Shown: positions 1 to 5,250 of the stretch, piece after piece
Numbering within the stretch: the first letter of the stretch is position 1
Layout: the number at the start of each line of letters is the position of its first letter
Source: an uncultured Acidimicrobiia bacterium
Lineage (GTDB): Bacteria; Actinomycetota; Acidimicrobiia; Spongiisociales; JAENVV01
Reading direction: 5' to 3'
NCBI GenBank assembly: GCA_905480085.1
Contig: CAJQPD010000184.1
Location: forward strand, 1 to 7,998
DNA length: 7,998 bases
Position numbers and translations under genes: made by a program
Notes under the pieces: model-generated
What the model was told of the DNA's origin: nothing
The model's database searches: none
Seen by the model: the letters and a program-made list of their open reading frames with translations, nothing else

Positions 1-356
1 ACAACAGGAGTGAAGAGGCGGCACGCCCTGGCAGTAATCCAGTCGCGGCGCAGTTGGGCATTGGCCGCCACCTTGCGGAGGCCCCGCGCATTGGCGTATC
101 CGCCCGCCAGGAAGAAGATCGGCATGACCTGCACGATCCACGTGACCCAGGCCGCATAGGGGATCCATTCGAGAGAATTCAGCAGGGCGATCTCGCCGTC
201 CGGCATAAGCCAGATTGAGGCCGCTAACCAGTGCCCGAAGGCCACAATGAGTATCGCCAAAACGCGCCAGAAGTCGACAATCCGGTTCCGGTCGGCCGGA
301 GTGTCAGCTGCGAGCCTGGCCGTGTAGGCGAGATACTTCTTCACCCTCTGCCTCAT
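1..356 (-). CDS. Acyltransferase 3 (OafA-type) membrane protein, N-terminal part
   Basis: Integral-membrane O-acyltransferase of the acyltransferase 3 family, which moves acyl groups onto sugars or lipids at the cytoplasmic membrane; the substrate cannot be predicted. The 118 visible residues begin with a basic stretch, then a first membrane helix (about 31-50) and a second (about 68-88). Arg31 and His42 form the R-x10-H signature of the family's active site, in the local sequence DFWRVLAILIVAFGHW. The MPIFFLAGGYAN segment and the later W..R..RLFTPV segment are also typical. The gene runs off the left edge, so about two thirds of a usual 350-400 residue protein is missing. ATG at 356 is the only canonical start before an in-frame TAG further upstream, and it has no clear Shine-Dalgarno sequence. 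TACTCT at 374-379 could be its -10 box. It is divergent from the gene starting at 530. Confidence 0.85.
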   Translation of the reverse strand, partial: MRQRVKKYLAYTARLAADTPADRNRIVDFWRVLAILIVAFGHWLAASIWLMPDGEIALLNSLEWIPYAAWVTWIVQVMPIFFLAGGYANARGLRKVAANAQLRRDWITARACRLFTPV

Positions 357-517
357 TGGTTGAATGTTCGCCCAGAGTACCGCCGCAATAACGAGTTTGA
401 CGATCTACTGGCTTTGAACTGGCTGCTTCGCCGGCGCCGTTTTGCCAGGTCAACCTGCTCCCCTCCCCCGCACTTGTCTCCTTCGTTCGGTAGGCCTTCC
501 TGCTCCCGACCGTCGCC

Positions 518-523
518 TACTGT
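518..523 (+). promoter_or_regulatory. Possible -10 box for leaderless start at 530
   Basis: TACTGT fits the TANNNT actinobacterial -10 consensus and lies 6 nt before the ATG at 530, so transcription would begin at or next to the start codon. There is no Shine-Dalgarno sequence and no recognisable -35 box. The motif is short and was partly used to choose the start, so support is modest. The rest of the 357-529 gap holds only short GC-rich palindromes and nothing else I can name. Confidence 0.35.
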
Positions 524-529
524 TTGGGT

Positions 530-1057
530 ATGGAGCGTATTGTCGGTTCGGCATCCATGCAGCGGGTCAGGTGGATCCGATTCCCTTCATCATTGTTGGT
601 CCAAGCTCGATCGCCCGACGGCGAGCAGAAGGTTCTCGCCCGGTTGGGCCGCGACGGTTGGTTTCGGGTTTTTCTCGGGAGGGGGCGTCGCGTCGAACTT
701 CCGGACGGTACGAAATGGCGGATCGGATCGGGCGGCATGGGTGGTGAGCTTGTTCCGGTGGTTACCTGCCCCACCGGCAGGCTGGCGGTTGGATCTTCGG
801 TCGGCCAACGATCCTACGGTATCAACGGCAAGGACTACGCCTACAACTTCTATCCGACGAGCCGGAAACGATACGACCAATCGCCCTGGATGCTGACCGA
901 GCACGGTGCGAAGCTGGCCACCTTCCAGGCAGATTCAGTGTATGCCGAGCGCCCGGTGCCTCTCGCCACGATCTTGATCTGTTTCACGTTGATCAAATAT
1001 GGGGTGCCGGGTGAGGGCATCCTCGTACCCAATTTCAGTTGGCAACGGAGCTCCTGA
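530..1057 (+). CDS. Unrecognised 175-residue protein, possible C-terminal membrane segment
   Basis: I do not recognise this gene. It looks genuinely coding: residues 30-110 show alternating hydrophobic, charged and glycine positions as in a small beta-rich domain, with segments GRDGWFRVFL, VELPDGTKWRIGS and GINGKDYAYNFY. A later stretch, TEHGAKLATFQAD, is followed by a hydrophobic run at about 144-160 (VPLATILICFTLIKYGV) that could be one membrane helix or a buried C-terminal helix, as seen at the end of Tubby/LURP-one-like folds. That resemblance is only an impression. No signal peptide or catalytic motif is visible. I chose ATG 530 over TTG 524 because a TANNNT box sits 6 nt upstream of it. 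The gene converges on the membrane-protein gene ending at 1063, with only 5 nt between the stops. Confidence 0.6.
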   Translation: MERIVGSASMQRVRWIRFPSSLLVQARSPDGEQKVLARLGRDGWFRVFLGRGRRVELPDGTKWRIGSGGMGGELVPVVTCPTGRLAVGSSVGQRSYGINGKDYAYNFYPTSRKRYDQSPWMLTEHGAKLATFQADSVYAERPVPLATILICFTLIKYGVPGEGILVPNFSWQRSS

Positions 1058-1062
1058 TGGAC

Positions 1063-1434
1063 CTACCCGGCGACTTGCCAGTTCCAAGCGTGCCAAACGA
1101 TTAGCGCGTTGAACACGAATCCGACAACGATCAAAAAGTTGTCGTAGAGGCCATCGTATGGCAACCCGACCAGATTGAAGAGAACCAAAAACACCGAAGC
1201 GACAATGGTGGCCCATCGGATTGCCGGGTACCCCAGCGTGAGGGATAGGACGAGCATTACGATCGGAATGAGCATGACGACGGCCGCAACCACCCAGAGT
1301 GCTGGAGAAACCGGCTTGCCATCCATCTCACCGGCGACGAAATCTCCTGCGAATACTCGCAGAACGTCTCCCAGCAAGTAGGTAAGCATGAGCGCTACCC
1401 ATAACCCCGAGAGAATGATTCTTGCTTCAACCAT
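1063..1434 (-). CDS. Small four-helix membrane protein, DUF6326-like
   Basis: A 123-residue integral membrane protein of unknown function. Four hydrophobic helices are visible at about residues 7-25, 46-67, 73-90 and 98-118. The N-terminal pattern LW..LM.TYL.GD and the closing IVWHAWNW are what I recall of the DUF6326 family, which has no established activity. The open frame extends upstream to a start at 1599, but that extension overlaps the kinase gene and has non-membrane, shadow-like composition. ATG 1434 matches the usual family length and is preceded by AGGGAAAG at 1445-1452 as a Shine-Dalgarno, with a rather long 10-nt spacer. It lies 16 nt after the sugar-kinase stop and is probably the last gene of a three-gene operon; a transport or membrane-sensing role in that operon would be speculation. 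Confidence 0.75.
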   Translation of the reverse strand: MVEARIILSGLWVALMLTYLLGDVLRVFAGDFVAGEMDGKPVSPALWVVAAVVMLIPIVMLVLSLTLGYPAIRWATIVASVFLVLFNLVGLPYDGLYDNFLIVVGFVFNALIVWHAWNWQVAG

Positions 1435-1450
1435 GATCAAGTCACTTTCC

Positions 1451-2440
1451 CTAATCGAGCTCTTGTTGCTCGTCGGATTCGGTACCGCGCCGATTCCCCG
1501 GATCTCGGCTGCCTGCCGGTAACTTAGCCAGCAGCCGCTCCACTTCGTCGAGGGTAGGTGTCGAGCGGGCGCCCGCTTTGGCGATGGTGAGAGCAGCAAC
1601 GGCGTTTCCCCAACGGATGGCTTCGGCCATGTCTAGTTGTCGTCTTCGTGCCGAAATGAAGCCGGCGTTGAAGGCATCGCCTGCACCCACCGTGTCGACC
1701 ACCTCGACGTCGAAGCTTGGTGCCCGGGTTATCCCATCGGAGGAGCAAGCCATCGCACCTCTCTTCCCCATTCGGGCTATGACCACGCGATTCGGGCCGG
1801 CCAGCTGGGTGGCCGCCTGGATCGGATCATCCAGACCTGCCATGGGATTGATCTCGTCGATCGCCGCTCCGAAAATCACGTCCGCGCTCGTCATGGCACT
1901 CTCGACGACTTCTCGAAACCCGGCTTCCCATCCCCAGTTTTCGAGACGGAGGTTGAGGTCGAAGGATACGGAAATGCCTGCTTCTTTTGCACGCTGCATC
2001 GCCTTGAGAATCGTTTCACGTGCAGGAGACAGGCGCAAGCAAATACCAGAAACGTGGAGCCAGTCGGAACCCTCCAGGGCTCCGACGGCTTGGTCCCATT
2101 GGAGGAGGCCATGAGCACCACCCCGGGGCGGCCATACATAAATGAGGCGGTCTCCGTTGGTCGGCAGCACCGTGATTACCGTCACGGTGGAGTCATCCGG
2201 AGTGATCTTGACCGATTCCGTGTTGACTCCAGCTTGGCGCAGACTTTCGACCGCAAATCGGCCGTAGCTGTCGTCTCCAACCGTGCCCACAAACGAACAT
2301 TGCTCGCCCAGTCGGGCGAGAGCGGCCGCGGTGTTGGCCGCGGAGCCCCCGCCGAACAGTCGGGGATCCGGATTGGCGTGCTGGGATACTCCGCCTTTGG
2401 GAAGTCGAATCTCGAGGTCCACATTGGCATCGCCGATCAC
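1451..2440 (-). CDS. PfkB/ribokinase-family sugar kinase
   Basis: ATP-dependent cytosolic kinase that phosphorylates a sugar or related small molecule. From the GTG start, the N-terminal PfkB signature is GGGSAANTAAALARLG at 30-45. The C-terminal signature is DTVGAGDAFNAGF at 249-261, with the catalytic base Asp255 and the GAGD anion hole. The FDLNLR...W segment at 160-171 resembles 2-keto-3-deoxygluconate and fructokinase-type members more than adenosine kinases, but the substrate cannot be fixed. The length of 329 residues is normal, with a charged non-conserved tail of about 20 residues. GTG 2440 is the only canonical start; it follows the TrpF-like stop by 2 nt and has GGACGG 6 nt upstream. 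It clips beta strand 1, because the in-frame upstream codons (IGRIVV) look like genuine family sequence (see findings). Middle gene of the putative operon. Confidence 0.93.
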   Translation of the reverse strand: MIGDANVDLEIRLPKGGVSQHANPDPRLFGGGSAANTAAALARLGEQCSFVGTVGDDSYGRFAVESLRQAGVNTESVKITPDDSTVTVITVLPTNGDRLIYVWPPRGGAHGLLQWDQAVGALEGSDWLHVSGICLRLSPARETILKAMQRAKEAGISVSFDLNLRLENWGWEAGFREVVESAMTSADVIFGAAIDEINPMAGLDDPIQAATQLAGPNRVVIARMGKRGAMACSSDGITRAPSFDVEVVDTVGAGDAFNAGFISARRRQLDMAEAIRWGNAVAALTIAKAGARSTPTLDEVERLLAKLPAGSRDPGNRRGTESDEQQELD

Positions 2441-2442
2441 AA

Positions 2443-3132
2443 CTATCCGTCCGATGGTGTCCCTCCCCTGGCTTCGTTGACAAAATGCTGAATCTTCACA
2501 AGATCCTTTTGGAATCCGCCGGACGGCACGGGCCGGTTTGTGTGGGTAAGCGAATCAACTCCCGACGGTCCGACGCGAGTGATGGCCGCCGAAACATTTC
2601 CAGGTGACAATCCACCGGCCAAGATCACCGGCAAACTCACCGCGGCGACTATTGCGGCACTCACGGCCCAGTCATGGATCGTTCCTGCTGCTCCGACGCC
2701 GGCGATGTTCGGATCCACCGAATCGAGGATCAAATAGTCGACAAAGGGAGCGTACGACCTGGCCACCTCAACCGACTCCGGGCCGGTCACTGCGATCGCT
2801 TGCATGATGGGAGTTCCGGGGATCCGACGCCGCAGGATTTCCACTCTGGCGGGTCCCAACGCGCCTGCGGGAGCACAAAGGTGCACAATGTCGGGGCGGA
2901 CATCGCTGACCATGGATTCGATGGCGTCGAGGTCGGTTTCGACAGTTAGCGCCACCGACTTGGCAACCCCGATCAATGCCGCGCAGACATCCGCGGCGAG
3001 GCGGTTGGAGATCTCGCCCGGTAAACCTCGATCGGATGGCGTAACTCCGAGGTGGTCGACACCCAGCGCGGCTACTGCCAGGGCTTCTTCGACAGACTGC
3101 ATCGTGTAGATCTGGACAATGAGGTTGTTCAC
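2443..3132 (-). CDS. TrpF-like (phosphoribosylanthranilate isomerase family) protein lacking the catalytic Cys
   Basis: A (beta/alpha)8 protein of about 229 residues resembling phosphoribosylanthranilate isomerase. Matching segments are the SDRG loop at 33-36, ILDS with the catalytic-type Asp137, the GAAGTIHDW loop at 147-155, the phosphate-binding AGGLSPGNV at 172-180, GVDS at 191-194 and KDLVKIQHFV near the end. Two features differ from true TrpF: the beta-1 motif K-I-C-G is Q-I-Y-T, so the general-base cysteine is Tyr9, and the late V-S-S-G-V-E phosphate motif is S-L-T-H-T-N. No other trp gene is nearby; the next gene is a sugar kinase 2 nt away. I therefore infer a different phosphosugar role rather than tryptophan synthesis. 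GTG 3132 places beta-1 where the family has it. The frame stays open to TTG 3171, and no clear Shine-Dalgarno decides between them. Confidence 0.8.
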   Translation of the reverse strand: MNNLIVQIYTMQSVEEALAVAALGVDHLGVTPSDRGLPGEISNRLAADVCAALIGVAKSVALTVETDLDAIESMVSDVRPDIVHLCAPAGALGPARVEILRRRIPGTPIMQAIAVTGPESVEVARSYAPFVDYLILDSVDPNIAGVGAAGTIHDWAVSAAIVAAVSLPVILAGGLSPGNVSAAITRVGPSGVDSLTHTNRPVPSGGFQKDLVKIQHFVNEARGGTPSDG

Positions 3133-3183
3133 GGTCGTCGGATAATCGCACTTCGGCACCCGCGCCGCCAACCGGCCATGGAA

Positions 3184-3197
3184 GCAGTGTTCACTGC
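3184..3197. promoter_or_regulatory. Operator-like inverted repeat GCAGTGttCACTGC
   Basis: Perfect 6-bp arms separated by 2 bp, in the divergent region between the TrpF-like operon and the GNAT gene. It lies 52 bp upstream of GTG 3132 and 48 bp upstream of GTG 3245. The size and symmetry suit a dimeric helix-turn-helix repressor, but no regulator gene is present in the window. Confidence 0.4.
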
Positions 3198-3213
3198 AGG
3201 CAGCTTGGATGTC

Positions 3214-3231
3214 TGGTTGTCACAGCAACCA
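3214..3231. promoter_or_regulatory. Operator-like inverted repeat TGGTTG-n6-CAACCA
   Basis: Perfect 6-bp arms around a 6-bp spacer (tcacag). The right arm ends 1 bp before the TACGAT -10 box of the GNAT gene, so a bound protein would cover the region between -35 and -10 and could block that promoter. It could also act on the divergent operon. Confidence 0.4.
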
Positions 3232-3232
3232 C

Positions 3233-3238
3233 TACGAT
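3233..3238 (+). promoter_or_regulatory. -10 box for leaderless GNAT start
   Basis: TACGAT fits TANNNT and is followed by exactly 6 nt and then GTG 3245. No Shine-Dalgarno precedes that GTG. The placement implies a transcript beginning at the start codon. No convincing -35 box was found. Confidence 0.45.
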
Positions 3239-3244
3239 CACTCC

Positions 3245-3955
3245 GTGACCCGTACCAATGAGTTTGGACAACCGATTGGGGACGATCTACTCGGCTGGCG
3301 GGAGCCCGCCCGGCCGTCTCGCCTCGCACTCGAGGGGTCTCGGGTCGATCTGGTCCCGCTCGATCCTGGCGACCATGCCGCCCAATTGTTCGAAGCATTC
3401 GCTCCTGCCTCGGCCTCGCTCTGGACCTACATGTCGTTCGGCCCATTCTCCGATATTCATGAGCTTTCTCGGACCCTCGATGGACTCAACAGACTCGATG
3501 GTTGGTTGCCGTACGCGGTGGTCGTTTCCGGAGTCGCCGTCGGGTTGGCCGCTTATTTGCGTGTCGACCCACCAAACGGCGTGCTTGAGATCGGGTCATT
3601 GGCATTCTCACCGGGCCTTCAGAACACCAGCGCTGCAACGGAGGCGCTGTACCTGATGATCGACCATTGCTTTGAACTCGGCTACCGACGATGTGAATGG
3701 AAGTGTGACGATTTGAACGGTCCGTCGCACACCGCTGCCCGTCGGCTGGGCTTTCAATATGAAGGTACCTTTCGGTTGGCCACCCACTACAAGGGCCGCA
3801 GTCGGGATACTGCCTGGTACGCGATCACCAACCGGGAGTGGCCCGATCTCCGCGAGGCGTTCCAGGCTTGGCTGGCCCCTGCAAACTTCGACGAGGGCGG
3901 GACGCAGTTGGCCACACTTGAGTCGTTTAAGGCCGCCCTTCGAGGAGACGAGTGA
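3245..3955 (+). CDS. GNAT-family N-acetyltransferase, RimJ/RimL-like
   Basis: Cytosolic acetyl-CoA-dependent N-acetyltransferase of 236 residues. It opens with NEFGQPIGDDLLGW and ALEGSRVDLVPLDP, the usual start of RimJ/RimL-type proteins. Further on, PYAVVVSGVAVGLAAYLRV covers strands beta2-beta4 and EIGSLAFSPGLQNTSAATEALYLM covers the acetyl-CoA-binding beta4-alpha3 region. The stretch WKCDDLNGPSHTAARRLGFQYEGTFR holds the conserved Asn, Ser and RLGF of beta5-alpha4. The acceptor, whether a protein N-terminus, amino acid or antibiotic-like amine, is unknown. The frame is open to ATG 3209, but the extra 12 residues (Cys/His-rich) are atypical. GTG 3245 starts right before the conserved NEFGQPIG and fits the TANNNT box 6 nt upstream. 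It is divergent from the TrpF-like operon. Confidence 0.9.
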   Translation: MTRTNEFGQPIGDDLLGWREPARPSRLALEGSRVDLVPLDPGDHAAQLFEAFAPASASLWTYMSFGPFSDIHELSRTLDGLNRLDGWLPYAVVVSGVAVGLAAYLRVDPPNGVLEIGSLAFSPGLQNTSAATEALYLMIDHCFELGYRRCEWKCDDLNGPSHTAARRLGFQYEGTFRLATHYKGRSRDTAWYAITNREWPDLREAFQAWLAPANFDEGGTQLATLESFKAALRGDE

Positions 3956-3978
3956 CGGACGAGTAGGCGAAGAGGGTT

Positions 3979-3999
3979 GCCGGGTCGGCTGCTCCCGGT
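3979..3999 (+). terminator. Weak hairpin after the GNAT gene
   Basis: CCGGG and CCCGG form a 5-bp stem, 6 bp with a G-T pair, around a 9-nt loop, starting 23 nt after the GNAT stop. No T-tract follows, so it is at best a weak or factor-dependent terminator. Confidence 0.2.
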
Positions 4000-4053
4000 C
4001 TGGGCCCAGCTTCAGGTAATCCGGGCGCAGGGTCGCGCTAGATTCTCCGAACC

Positions 4054-4060
4054 AGGAGGA
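4054..4060 (+). promoter_or_regulatory. Shine-Dalgarno of the alpha/beta hydrolase gene
   Basis: AGGAGGA lies 8 nt before ATG 4069 and fixes that start. TAGATT at 4039-4044 could be the -10 box, giving a short leader. This gene has a normal leader, unlike the genes on either side of it. Confidence 0.7.
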
Positions 4061-4068
4061 GACTGATC

Positions 4069-4641
4069 ATGGCTGAGATTGTGCAATTCCACCACGTTCA
4101 GGGCTTGACCCCTGGTCTGATCGCTTTCGCTGACCGATTTCGGTCGGCTGGCCATACCGTGCACACGCCGGATCTTTTCGACGGTCGCACGTTCGGGTCG
4201 ATCCAGGAGGGACTGGATTTCGTCCGAACGATCGGGTTTGAAGAAACCATGGAGCTAGGCGTCACAGCGGTCGAAGGGCTGCCCGCTGAACTGGTCTATG
4301 TGGGATTGTCGCTAGGTGTGATGTCGGCCCAGAAGCTCGCACAGACGAGATCAGGCGCCTTGGGGGCGGTATTCCTATATTCATGCTTGCCGACGTCGGA
4401 GTTTGGGGTGTGGCCGGCGGGCATTCCGGTTCAGATTCACGGTATGGACGCAGACCCGTTCTTCGTCGATGAGGGCGATCTCGATGCCGCCCGGGACCTC
4501 GTCGAAGAAGCCGAGGACGGCGCACTGTTCCTTTACAGCGGCGATCAGCACTACTTCACGGATAGCTCGCTTCCGGCATACGACGAAGCCGCCACGACGC
4601 TCGTGGTGCGTCGGATGCTTGAGTTCCTCGACAAGATCTAG
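4069..4641 (+). CDS. Dienelactone hydrolase family alpha/beta hydrolase
   Basis: Cytosolic alpha/beta hydrolase of 190 residues, somewhat shorter than classical dienelactone hydrolase (about 230). The opening VQFHHVQGLTPGLIAFADRFRSAGHTVHTPDLFDG corresponds to the first strand, oxyanion region and PDL.DG loop of the family. The nucleophile elbow is G-L-S-L-G at 79-83 with Ser81, where classical enzymes have Cys. The acid is probably Asp129 in HGMDADPFF and the base His161 in GDQHYF, giving a complete Ser-Asp-His triad. The substrate is probably an ester or lactone but is unknown. The start is set by a strong Shine-Dalgarno. The nitroreductase gene follows 52 nt later but has its own promoter, so the two need not be co-transcribed. 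Confidence 0.9.
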   Translation: MAEIVQFHHVQGLTPGLIAFADRFRSAGHTVHTPDLFDGRTFGSIQEGLDFVRTIGFEETMELGVTAVEGLPAELVYVGLSLGVMSAQKLAQTRSGALGAVFLYSCLPTSEFGVWPAGIPVQIHGMDADPFFVDEGDLDAARDLVEEAEDGALFLYSGDQHYFTDSSLPAYDEAATTLVVRRMLEFLDKI

Positions 4642-4657
4642 GCGGACCCGGGAGCAG

Positions 4658-4687
4658 ATGACACAGTCGGGGTCGACCCTCTAGGGT
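4658..4687 (+). promoter_or_regulatory. Promoter of the nitroreductase gene (leaderless)
   Basis: A -35 box ATGACA (4658-4663, one mismatch to TTGACA), an 18-nt spacer and the -10 box TAGGGT (4682-4687). The -10 is followed by exactly 6 nt and then ATG 4694. No Shine-Dalgarno is present. This is the best promoter in the window, and the start codon is independently clear from the protein. Confidence 0.6.
4670..4687. promoter_or_regulatory. Nested palindromes over the nitroreductase -10 region
   Basis: GGGTCGACCC (4670-4679) is a perfect palindrome. It overlaps ACCCT-ct-AGGGT (4676-4687), so three alternating GGGT/ACCC half-sites fill the spacer end and the -10 box. This suits a repressor operator, though 10-bp palindromes also arise by chance. 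Confidence 0.35.
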
Positions 4688-4693
4688 GTTCAC

Positions 4694-5209
4694 ATGGAAA
4701 CATGGGACGCCATCACATCTCGTCGTCAGGTCCGCAGCTTCACCGATCAATCGATACCCGATGCGGTCCTGCGGCGCATTCTTGAGGGTGCCCGCTTGTC
4801 GCCTTCCGGGAGCAACCGTCAGCCATGGGATTTCGTGGTCGTCAGTGATCAGGCCCGCAAGACCCGCCTGTCGGCGGTTTGGCAGGGGGCTGGATTCACG
4901 GCTGGTGCTGCCAGTGTGGTCGCCTTCGTTCAGCCGATTTCCGACGATGAACGCATGGGCCTCATGAATCGATTCGATCTCGGCCAAGCCGCCCTTCAAC
5001 TCGCCGTCGTGGCTGCCGATCAAGGAGTGGGAAGCGGACTGGCGGCCTGCCGGGACCAGGACCTGGCCCGGGAAGTGCTCGGGTTGCCTCAGGATCGTTT
5101 CGTAGCCATCCTCGTGGCACTTGGTTATCCGGCCGATCGTCCCCTGACGCCCATAAAGAACCTGGATAGGCGTCCCTTTGATGAGGTCGTCCATTTCGAC
5201 TCGTGGTGA
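4694..5209 (+). CDS. Nitroreductase-family FMN oxidoreductase
   Basis: FMN-dependent NAD(P)H oxidoreductase of the nitroreductase family, 171 residues, normal for the short subgroup; members act as homodimers in the cytosol on nitro compounds, quinones or flavin-type substrates. The SRRQVRSF motif at 9-16 supplies the FMN-phosphate arginines. SPSGSNRQPWDFVVV at 36-50 is the family's FMN-contact loop. DLGQAALQLAVVAADQGVGSG at 95-115 is the dimer and flavin helix, and ALGYPADRP at 142-150 with RRPFDEVVH at 159-167 is the typical C-terminal signature. The physiological substrate is unknown. The gene is read from a leaderless-type promoter overlapped by palindromes. It converges on the MDR gene with 41 nt between the stops. 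Confidence 0.94.
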   Translation: METWDAITSRRQVRSFTDQSIPDAVLRRILEGARLSPSGSNRQPWDFVVVSDQARKTRLSAVWQGAGFTAGAASVVAFVQPISDDERMGLMNRFDLGQAALQLAVVAADQGVGSGLAACRDQDLAREVLGLPQDRFVAILVALGYPADRPLTPIKNLDRRPFDEVVHFDSW

Positions 5210-5250
5210 AGCCCGTCCGAGGCATAGCCAGCCGTAACCGGGCCTGATCC

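Noticed and set aside
429..438. CGCCGGCG/GGCGCC palindromes in the left intergenic region
   Set aside because: Short all-GC palindromes are common by chance in this composition and are not placed relative to a promoter box.
231..896. 221-codon plus-strand open frame near the left edge
   Set aside because: It overlaps the acyltransferase 5' end and the 530-1057 gene in another frame, and its translation is Arg/Pro/Ser-rich without secondary-structure pattern.
1637..2491. 284-codon plus-strand open frame opposite the sugar kinase
   Set aside because: It lies antisense to a clear PfkB gene with full signatures, and its translation has no domain-like pattern. Long antisense frames are expected in GC-rich coding DNA.
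5210..5250. GCCCG/CGGGC inverted repeat between convergent nitroreductase and MDR genes
   Set aside because: The stem is only 5 bp with a 23-nt loop and there is no T-tract; too weak to call a terminator.
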